Shown here piece by piece: positions 57,079-64,000 of a stretch of DNA of 64,000 nucleotides. Below the pieces are notes generated by a model. That model saw only the letters and a program-made list of their open reading frames with translations. It was not told the DNA's origin and did not search any database. This stretch comes from Phyto melanocephala (Eukaryota; Arthropoda; Insecta; Diptera; Rhinophoridae), in contig OW799237.1 of the NCBI GenBank assembly GCA_941918925.1, positions 91,423,015 through 91,487,014 on the forward strand. The letters are read 5' to 3'. Each line of letters begins with the position of its first letter. Within the stretch, counting starts at the first letter, position 1. The position numbers were made by a program, and so were the translations under genes.

Positions 57079-58274
57079 AGGGTGGTTAAATTTTTAGGGC
57101 CACTGTTAAATGGGAACCACACCTAAACGTCAAGTTTTTGTTTTGCATTTCATTTGACATTTCTCAATTTCAAACAAACTCAATTTAAACCATTAAAGTT
57201 ATTCAGGCTTATTGTGAAAATGGGCATTCAAATCAAAATGCATTTGGTGCACTTCGTGATTTTTTCGGTCAATTTAATCGTCCATATGTGCGTACAGTCG
57301 AAAAAATCGTGCAAAAATTTGACCAAAACGGGCCTGTATGAGATGTGAAAACACCGATGCATGCTCGTACAGCAGAAAATATTGGTGCTGTTCGCGATGA
57401 TGTGGCTGAAGAGCCGTCCACCTCAACTCGTCATCGTGCCAGAAATTTGCACCTCTCACGTTTGTCGTTGATGAACATTATGCATTTTCACGCTAACAAG
57501 GTGCAATTGACTCAACAACTAAAGCCTCTTGATCATTCCAAACGTCCTCAATGGTCAGAATGGTGGCAAGAAATGGCAACCGTGCATGATAAATTTTCGA
57601 AGAAAATCATCTTCAGTGATGAGGCACATTTTGTACTCAGTGGATTCGTCAATAAGCAGAATTGCCGCATTTGATCGAATGATAATTTAAGAGTGATTGT
57701 CGATAAACCAATGCACCCACAAAGAGTGACTGTTTGTGTGCAGTTTATGGGCTGGTGGCATCATCGGGCCGTCTTTTTTCCAAAACGAGGCCGGTCAGGC
57801 AGTTACTGTGAATGGTTTTTGCTATCGTGAGTTGATAACGAACTTTTTATGGCCCGAATTGGAAGATATAGATGTGGACAACTGGACGGTGCCGCTTGCC
57901 ACACAGCTAACGAAACAATGGCTCTTTTGCGCAGCAAATTCAATGGTCGTATTATCTCACGGGGTGGCGATGTTAATTGGCCGCCAAGATCATTTGATTT
58001 AAAACCGTTGGACTTCTTTCTTCCAGGTTATTTGAAAGAAAAGGTGTACGTCGATACCAACAAATCAAGAGCTAATGGATGATATAATTCGGCATCGAAA
58101 ATTTTAACCATCGGATGCAGGCGTGCCGCGGCGGCCATTTGGCTGATATTTTGCTCCATACATAATTAAACCATACCAATATTACCATAAGTAATAAAAA
58201 GAAATGCTAATAATTTCCCAAATAATTTGTGTTTTATTCGAAATCAACATCGGCCCTTAAAATTTAACCACCCT
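57079..58274 (+). mobile_element. Tc1/mariner, best preserved copy (1196 bp)
   Basis: Inverted ends AGGGTGGTTAAATTTTTAGG at 57079 and CTTAAAATTTAACCACCCT at 58274; TA precedes the left end. Only five bases separate it from the end of the minus-strand mariner at 57073. Contains a nearly full-length transposase pseudogene. Confidence 0.9.
57190..58082 (+). pseudogene. Mariner transposase, few inactivating lesions
   Basis: One frame from 57190 to about 57735 is interrupted only by two TGA codons (57341-57343, within PV-stop-DVKTP, and 57672-57674, at the Trp expected after CRI). It covers the helix-turn-helix region (KVIQAYCENGHSNQNAFGAL), VAEEPSTSTRHRARNL, and IIFSDEAHFVLSGFVNKQN with the first catalytic Asp. 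A shift near 57740 leads to LWAGGIIGPSFFQNEAGQAV and NFLWPELEDIDVD; another near 57880 leads to LDGAACHTANETMALL (second Asp) and DVNWPPRSFDLKPLDFF (third Asp), with 36 residues between these two Asps by my count. Not functional, but the family's motif order is complete. Confidence 0.9.
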
Positions 58275-58299
58275 TTATTATCTACAAAAATTAAAAATT

Positions 58300-58632
58300 T
58301 ATTTAGGGTTGAAAAAGTTTAATTTTTGTTGCGAAAAAACAAAGGAAATTATGCTTATTTGTTCATATCTTAGAAACTTATTAAACGTTTTTGCTGGATT
58401 TCAATAGCAATTCGCCACTGGGTATAGTGTAAAGATTGATATGACATGCAGGTCTGTGCAACATGTGGGGGCCTTTAAAAATTTCAACTAACATACGGCC
58501 AGATGGACATACGAATGCTGCTCAGTCGACTCGTTGGTTCTCAGAAAATATATAAATCTATATTGTAAAAAAATACAAATGGCATGACAAAGCTGTATAT
58601 ACCCTTGGCAACACAAGTGTAGGGTATAAAAA
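58300..58632 (+). repeat. Diverged relative of the 0.7-kb repeat
   Basis: TCATATCTTAGAAACTTATT, TTTCAATAGCAATTCGCCAC, GATTGATATGACATGCAGGT, CTCAGAAAATATATA and the right end hairpin TATACCCTTGGCAACACAAG then GTAGGGTATAAAAAG. Same block order as copy C but well diverged and shortened. Confidence 0.6.
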
Positions 58633-59351
58633 GTTCACCTAAATAAATTTTAGTGTAAAATACGAAAAAAAAAATTGAGGGATTCTGACAAAAAATTCTG
58701 GTAGATCATAAAAAAATATCTATATTGGCGTTTTGAAAGAACATATCGGATCTTAAGGGGATCTTAAAGTTTCCCCCCTTAGCCTGTTTGTGCAACATAT
58801 CGGTATATGAAACTCTTATGTGTTTTATGTTTTGAGGTTTATAATATGTTCAGTAACATTTATAGAAAATATTAATCGAATTATTTTTTACAAAACATTA
58901 ACCCTCTAACTCCCCCTCAGGACATTAATTTTTGACTCTTTTCTAACAAATCGTAAAAAAATCCCCTAAAAAGGGGAATAGTGGGAAAAAATATTCTACA
59001 AAAATTTTGGTCATACAGTTCTAATAAATATGTCGGAACACACTTAAGCCCAAAGCCTAACACGAACAGCAAAAACCAGCCAAATTAAATATCGCTCATT
59101 AACAGATACTAAATTAATAACAACCGAATTAACCCTTAATGGACAATGTTGACTCTACATAAGTTTGCAACATTGTATACTCATTATGGTGTTAGTGTTT
59201 GATTTCATTTGTTTTTTTTTTTTTTAAATAAAACATTGTTTGTAAATATAACAACAAAAAATATGAAAATTAATACTAAGATTCACTAATTCAAATTTCA
59301 TTCAATTGTAACATAAATAGGAATTTTAAGTTACATAGTAGTATACCGATA
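58633..59351. other. No gene seen
   Basis: AT-rich with several C/G runs at 58770-58780 and 58905-58975; no exon or element end recognised. Confidence 0.3.
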
Positions 59352-59508
59352 AAGAGTGCTGATGATGAAATCGTAGCTGATTTCGAAAATGCATTCCACT
59401 CGGCTAATATCGGAAATAATTAAAAAAAAAAAATATTCTTAAAATGGTTACAATTTAATTTAATTTGAATTTTTAAAAATAAATAAAAAGAATAAATGAA
59501 CTTAAGCC
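59352..59508 (-). repeat. Foldback repeat, copy 3
   Basis: Core in inverse orientation (AGAGTGCTGATGATGAAATC, GTAGCTGATTTCGAAAATGC, ATTCCACTCGGC) followed by a diverged arm ending GAACTTAAGCC. More diverged than copies 1 and 2. Confidence 0.65.
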
Positions 59509-59977
59509 AAAAAAAAAAATGGTTCACATTAGAATTTAATATATAGAGAAAAAGTTCGAATAAAATATAAATATATAATTATAACAACTGTGTATCAAAA
59601 AGTTTGGTCTTCTTTAAAATTGATTTATGCAGAGTGTACTTACCTTGGGTGCTAAGTGTAAAGAAATCAAATAAAATATTTCAGTTTCATGATTTTTATT
59701 TTGTGTTTTTTCTTTCTTAATTTTATCAAGTATCGTTTTTTCTCGTATTTTTATTAACTTTTTACATCTGCAGTAATTACGCTTATTTAATTTGTTTATC
59801 GCAAATCTAATGCTTAAACTAATTATAGAAAAAATAAGTTAAGAATTCAATACACTACGCTCTTATAAACAACAATAGCTACATTTTGAGAAAAAAAGAA
59901 AAAGAACTTAAAATAAAATATATAATCGTAAGAATAGCGTTAATAATATTAAATAATAATTATAAAAATATAAAAAT

Positions 59978-60040
59978 TAAGTACATACATACATACATAC
60001 ATACATACATACATACATACATACATACATACATACATAC
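59978..60040. repeat. (ACAT)n microsatellite
   Basis: About fifteen copies of ACAT just 3' of the Wnt2 stop codon. Confidence 0.95.
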
Positions 60041-60067
60041 GTTAGTAAATTTAATTACAACCAAAAT

Positions 60068-60073
60068 TTTATT
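60068..60073 (-). terminator. Poly(A) signal of Wnt2
   Basis: AATAAA on the minus strand 44 nt beyond the stop codon at 60117. Plausible for a short 3' UTR; not proof in AT-rich DNA. Confidence 0.4.
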
Positions 60074-60116
60074 TCAAATTTTTTTTTCAAATTTTTGTGA
60101 GATTATAAAACAATTA

Positions 60117-60411
60117 TTATTTACAGGTGAATTCTTCGTAATTCTCTTCACAGACATCACATTGTACCTGACAGCACCATTTGAACTGACAGCGACACTG
60201 AGTGATGCGTCTTATTGAGTGTGTATTATAGCCACGCCCACAACAAAGTAAATCACAGCTTTGAGGTCCATGCATGGTGCGATTACAAACCCGACCCTGA
60301 GTACCCTGTACACCTTCCTGTACGTTGCGTTCACAATAATTGGGTGACGTCTGCAAATAAACTAAATCCATGCGTTTGGGAAAATTCATAACCTTGCCGG
60401 CACGATTTTTT
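60117..60411 (-). CDS. Wnt2: Wnt2 last exon: cysteine-rich C-terminal domain
   Basis: 295 nt including TAA at 60119-60117. Acceptor TTTGTTTAG ends at 60412. Encodes [60 protein letters not shown], and [18 protein letters not shown] then [16 protein letters not shown] is a further sequon. The cysteine spacing is that of the Wnt C-terminal domain that forms the index-finger contact. Confidence 0.95.
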
Positions 60412-61424
60412 CTAAACAAACGGAACATCATCTTGATGTATTTATGATTGGTTTAAACTTTAAACATAAAACACTTACTTGCTTAAAACTAATTTCAGTC
60501 CATTTTTACCTTTGGCGGCTTCAACAATTTTGGCCTTGGCGTATTTCTTCATTAAAACATCGCCCACTATACGAAACGAGGGTAAACTTTTCCAGCAGGT
60601 CTTCATGACACACGACCCCGAGACACCATGACATTTACAATCAGTTTTTAAAAGATTTTTAACCAGCTGAAATAAACGTTAAATGAGTAAAAAAACTAAA
60701 AATATAAATTTAAAAAATTTTAAAAATGTTGATAATTACCCTTCTGCCTGCGCGGTTATTGTGTAAATTCATTAAACTTCGGGCATCTCCCTCAATTTCG
60801 CGGGCATCAAGAAATTTTCGTGCAAATTTCATGCCAAATTCAATATCAGCCGAACAACCACCCCATTTCCAAGGCTGCTGTGCCTCACCCGGTGAACTAT
60901 CGAAACCGGCATATAAACCTTTGCGCGAAGTGGGCTTGTGGCGAACATCACAGCCACACAACGAAATATTACCTCTGGCACAAGCTGCTGTTACTGCATG
61001 AGCTGCACCAGCACTTGCAATCGCATAGGTGTAGGCAGCCTCTCGAGATCCTAATTATATAATAATATTCACATTTGTTTTAAGAAATTTTGAAATGAAA
61101 ATCTTTTATTGAATTAAATTTGTCTTGATTCAATTGCTTTGAAACTTAATTGGTATTTTTATTTATTTGTTTTGACAATTTTATCCAACATTAAAAACTA
61201 ACTTACCGACAAACATAACATGACCAAAGACATCCTTCTTCCACACTTTCGTACAATTCCAGCGATGGCCTCGAAATTGATATTGACATTCTTGTGCGCC
61301 CAATTGATGACCCTCGCCCAAGGCAATCAAAGCATCTGGAGATTCAGTGCACAGTTGTCTTTGTTGGAGCGTTAAGCCAGGTATGCGGGCACATAGAAGT
61401 GATGATGTAAAACTGGATACTAAT
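60117..61424 (-). CDS. Wnt2: Wnt2, secreted Wnt ligand (four coding exons, lacks exon 1)
   Basis: Minus-strand Wnt gene with exons 61424-61207, 61050-60740, 60666-60479 and 60411-60117, joined by introns of 156, 73 and 67 nt, all GT-AG and all in phase. The joined frame gives about 336 residues from RLVSSFTSS to the Wnt C terminus EEFTCK. It has the Wnt hallmarks: many cysteines in fixed order, the CHGVSGSC block with the serine that carries palmitoleate in Wnt proteins, and a cysteine-rich C-terminal half. Wnts are secreted glycoproteins that bind Frizzled receptors. Words such as [17 protein letters not shown] and [14 protein letters not shown] lead me to Drosophila Wnt2 (close to vertebrate Wnt7). 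The signal peptide seems to be encoded in a separate first exon: a strong acceptor sits at 61425. Alternatively translation could begin at ATG 61501, reading through that acceptor and giving a hydrophobic leader. Confidence 0.93.
60479..60666 (-). CDS. Wnt2: Wnt2 exon: lipid-modified serine loop
   Basis: 188 nt, from acceptor TTTATTTCAG to donor GTAAGT. Encodes [19 protein letters not shown] and [19 protein letters not shown], then [20 protein letters not shown]. The serine in GVSGSC is the site acylated by Porcupine in Wnts and needed for Frizzled binding. No ATG-initiated frame covers most of this exon, so only splice sites and homology reveal it. Confidence 0.95.
60740..61050 (-). CDS. Wnt2: Wnt2 exon: alpha-helical N-terminal domain
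   Basis: 311 nt. Acceptor AG at 61052-61051, donor GTAATT after 60740. Encodes [37 protein letters not shown], a short variable loop, then [20 protein letters not shown] and [12 protein letters not shown], all conserved Wnt blocks. Contains a second sequon, NIS. Confidence 0.95.
61207..61424 (-). CDS. Wnt2: Wnt2 exon: mature N terminus
   Basis: 218 nt, phase 2 in and phase 1 out. Acceptor TTGATTATTGTCAG ends at 61425, donor GTAAGT starts at 61206. Encodes [38 protein letters not shown], then [19 protein letters not shown] with the N-glycosylation sequon NCT. Its first base completes an Arg codon begun in an upstream exon that I could not find between 61425 and 64000. Confidence 0.92.
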
Positions 61425-61901
61425 CTGACAATAATCAATACAAGCAAACAGTAATTTGTTAATAAAAAATAACTTAAAAACAATAATAAATTGTATATCA
61501 AATAGCATCCCTACAAAGAGCTACACATCTTAGATTATAACAACAACAAATGGTGCAATGTCTACGAGATATTTCGATGTATAAAAGCCAAAATCATTCA
61601 TTTTGTGATAAATTTGTGGCTTTCATGAGCAACCTCGTATGTTAATTTTTGATGATTTTTAGTTATTAATGCCATATTGCTTGATTTAAAACGCCTTTTA
61701 CTTGGTTGCAAAAATTTCTGAAATAAGATTCCGATTTTGTTAATGGAATAACAACGTACTTAACTTCTGTATATATTCAAAAAGCGTTCTGCCCTACCGC
61801 ATTATGTTGACTGACGTTTGCTTAATGGCAAATTATTTAATTTTTTTTTAAATAAACAACCACATACGTTGTTATTTCTGAACACGTTTGAAAATTATTA
61901 A
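61425..61901. other. Upstream intron of Wnt2, no exon found
   Basis: The minus strand just above the acceptor is pyrimidine-rich, and read as protein it mimics a hydrophobic leader from ATG at 61501. No donor-terminated short signal-peptide exon was found. Confidence 0.45.
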
Positions 61902-62400
61902 TCCCTTCACCTGTGGTGCACAAGGGTATATATAGCTTTGTCATTCCGTTTGTAATTTCTACAATTTTCATTTCCGACCCCACATATTTTCTGAAAGCTT
62001 ATGAATAAGTAGAGGAGTGAATTAAGCCCTGGCCGTCTGTCCGTCTGCCCGTCTGTCCGTGTGTTGGTTGAAATCAACTTTTAAAAGTAACTATATGTTC
62101 CCCAAATCCCAAGATGTGTATCGTATCAATCTCTTGGAAATATCCAGGAATGAATCGCTATTAAAATTCAGCACAATCGCCCTTAAACTTTCTGAGATAT
62201 GAGCAAAAAAACACGACCACCTCGTTTTTTTTCACAGTTACAACAACAACATACATATATACTGGTTAAAGTAAACGTGGCATCGAATCCCAGCTGAGCC
62301 AAAAAATTTTTTTTATTTTAGTGTTTTATTAAATATATTATTTATATTTTTATTTTTTTTTTTAATTTTTTTAAAATTTTTTTTTTAAAAATTAAAAAAT
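61902..62400 (-). repeat. 0.7-kb dispersed repeat, copy D (truncated)
   Basis: Starts with the CCCTTCACCTGTGGTGCACA hairpin and follows copy A closely for 300 bp, then CGTGGCATCGAATCCCAGCT at 62276-62295 and an A/T-rich run, where it stops at the env remnant. The GGCCGTGCC end is missing. Confidence 0.8.
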
Positions 62401-62750
62401 GATCAACTCATCCCGAATATAGAAGAAATAACCCCAGGCATTATATTTCTCAACAGGTTCAATGGAGATATCACAATCGAGAATGAAACATCTTTATTAA
62501 TTGGAACATTTTTAATACATTTTACAAACTCTTCTATAGAAATTGAAGGAGAAAAATATTACAATGAACAAAAAGTCATAAGTAAACCGTTACCTGCAAT
62601 ACTCCACCCTTCATCTAAATCTGGTATTATCGAAGAAATACTCTCATTGCAGATGCTACACCAGTTGAATGCTAACAACACTAAGTATATTAAAACGCTA
62701 GAAGAAGGAGGCAAGATAAACTACGCAATAAACTATTCCTTATACTTATA
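62401..62750 (+). pseudogene. Errantivirus-type env remnant
   Basis: A stop-free plus frame of about 115 codons without ATG runs from the breakpoint at 62400 to TAG at 62748-62750. Its composition is coding-like (rich in Ile, Glu, Asn, Ser, with Pro in two clusters), in contrast to the surrounding repeats. The arrangement of motifs resembles the ectodomain part of the envelope-like protein of insect gypsy-type (errantivirus) LTR retrotransposons. No gag, pol, LTR or membrane anchor is present, and both ends are cut by repeats, so this is a dead fragment. Confidence 0.5.
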
Positions 62751-62970
62751 GTCATACTTATTCTCATACTTATACTCATACTCATACTTATACTCATACT
62801 TATACTGATACTTATACTTATACTCATACTCATACTTATACTCATACTTATACTTATACTCGTACTTATACTCATACTTATACTCATACTTATACTCATA
62901 CTCATACTTATACTCATACTTATAATATACTTATACTCATACTTATACTCATACTCATACTTATTGTGTG
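62735..62970. repeat. (CTTATA/CTCATA)n satellite
   Basis: About forty hexanucleotide units alternating between ACTTAT and ACTCAT forms with no strict order. It abuts the end of the env remnant, whose last codons already match the repeat. The Ser/Ile/Met-rich minus frame across it is a product of the repeat. Confidence 0.9.
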
Positions 62971-63253
62971 TTTTCAACACAATTTCTTTCCTGAAGATGC
63001 TACACAAAGGAGTAGCGAAATATTGAATAATAAATAAATCAACAAATATTTATAAAGACCTCGAGCTTGAAAAATCAATTAAAAATCTTAACTTATACTT
63101 ATAGTTATACTTAACTTATGCTTATACTTATACTTATAGTTATACTTAACTTATGCTTATACTTATACTTAAAGTTATACGTTCAAGACGATCTCGCTAT
63201 GTCCGTCCGTCAGACTCCGAGTGATAAAATTGGAAGTATATTTCTTAAATAAA
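62971..63253. repeat. Second hexanucleotide tract and flank
   Basis: From 63090 to 63182 a related tract (ACTTATACTTATAGTTATAC units) with a duplicated stretch around ACTTAACTTATGCTTATACT. Between the two tracts lies 130 bp of AT-rich DNA of unknown origin. Confidence 0.7.
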
Positions 63254-63932
63254 AACAAGTAAGAGCGCTATATTCTGCCATGACGAATCTTATATACGCT
63301 TCACAACGTGTAGTCATGCAATAACAGTAGTTTGTAGCAACATTCATCCCATATGAAACACGTACATACATATATAAAAACATCCCATTAAAAAAAATAT
63401 AAAAAAAATAAAAATAAAATAAAAAAAAATTAAAAAAAAATAATAATAAAAATATAAATAATATATTAAATAAAAAATAAAAAAAAATAAAATAAAAAAA
63501 ATAAAAAAAAATTTTTTTTGGCTCAGCTGGGATTCGACGCCACGTTTTCTCTAACCAGTATATACGTTTGTATGTATGCATGTTGTTGTTGTAATGTTGT
63601 TTTTGTGAAAAAAAAATAGAGGTGGTCGTGGGTTTTTGTTCATATCTCAGCTGTTTATGTACCGATGTCTCTGATTTTCAATACCGATCTACTCCCGAAT
63701 ATTTCTTTTATTTTAATACCTCACCCGGTGATGTCGGGGGGCTTCAAAAAGTTGATTTCAACATACACACGGACAGACTGACAGACGGACAGACTGACAT
63801 AGCTTAATCGACTCCCCTATTTATAAGCTTTCAGAAAATATATACTTTATGGGGTCGGAAATGAAAATTGTAGAAATTTCACACGAACTGACAAACCTAT
63901 ATATACCCTTTTTCACTGTGTGAAGGGTATAA
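63254..63932 (+). repeat. 0.7-kb dispersed repeat, copy E (full)
   Basis: Begins ACAAGTAAGAGCGCTATATT and ends CTGTGTGAAGGGTATAAAAA. Highly similar to copy C in every block, with GGCTCAGCTGGGATTCGACG at 63519. Directly followed by the start of another copy. Confidence 0.88.
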
Positions 63933-63936
63933 AAAA

Positions 63937-64000
63937 AACAAGTAAAAGCGCTATATTCGGCCGTGCCGAATCTTATATACCCTTCACAACGTGTAGTCAT
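63937..64000 (+). repeat. 0.7-kb dispersed repeat, copy F (start only)
   Basis: AACAAGTAAAAGCGCTATAT, the GGCCGTGCC hairpin and ACCCTTCACAACGTGTAGTC are the start of the family, cut by the window edge. Copies E and F are head to tail with only a few A between them. Confidence 0.85.

Larger units (their letters stand above)
59509..60116. other. Region 3' of Wnt2
   Basis: AT-rich, includes the tetranucleotide repeat; no coding exon seen. Confidence 0.35.

Noticed and set aside
62690..63007. 105-codon Tyr/Lys/Glu and Ser/Ile/Met-rich frame
   Set aside because: A direct product of the hexanucleotide satellite.

Overview
The window is nuclear DNA of a higher fly (Diptera, Brachycera). It is strongly AT-rich, carries spliced genes with short GT-AG introns next to very long ones, and is full of DNA transposons. 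Two neighbouring fly genes can be recognised, both on the minus strand: the 3' part of the window (60.1-61.4 kb) holds the coding exons of a Wnt gene whose best match by my reading is Drosophila Wnt2, and the 5' part (2.0 and 19.1-19.3 kb) holds the first two coding exons of bruchpilot (brp), the ELKS/CAST active-zone scaffold. From memory both genes lie close together in Drosophila (about 45E to 46A on 2R), so the window looks like a conserved neighbourhood that has been greatly expanded by mobile DNA. The long introns would suit a calyptrate fly, but the species cannot be fixed from sequence alone.

Layout: 1-2 kb brp intron; 2.0 kb brp exon; 2.1-19.05 kb one brp intron of about 17 kb filled with Tc1/mariner relics, a multi-level nested insertion (8.4-11.7 kb), a Harbinger-like MITE, foldback DNA and a non-LTR retrotransposon remnant; 19.05-19.34 kb the brp start-codon exon with 5' UTR; 20-22 kb a dispersed repeat broken by a mariner and a hairpin element; 22.15 kb a plus-strand terminal coding exon of an unidentified gene; 25.1 kb a possible upstream untranslated exon; 26.6-32.4 kb a deleted hAT transposon, a decayed mariner and several MITEs; 32.9-39.6 kb a tandem array of six copies of an 887-bp hAT-type MITE separated by five copies of a 262-bp spacer; 40.6-43.6 kb a 5'-truncated LINE, an internally deleted piggyBac, a foldback repeat and a transposon-associated coding remnant; 44-59 kb further repeats, mariners and MITEs; 60.1-61.4 kb Wnt2; 61.9-64 kb more copies of the 0.7-kb dispersed repeat, an errantivirus-type env remnant and hexanucleotide satellites.

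The most striking structure is the 32.9-39.6 kb array. Exact 8-bp target-site duplications on the outer flank and inner flank of the first and last elements show that the ancestral state was two independent same-orientation MITE insertions 262 bp apart; the locus then grew by recombination between them. A single T/C variant alternates between units, hinting that amplification went through two-unit blocks. None of the mobile elements appears able to encode an intact transposase. Most listed open reading frames in this AT-rich DNA are chance.
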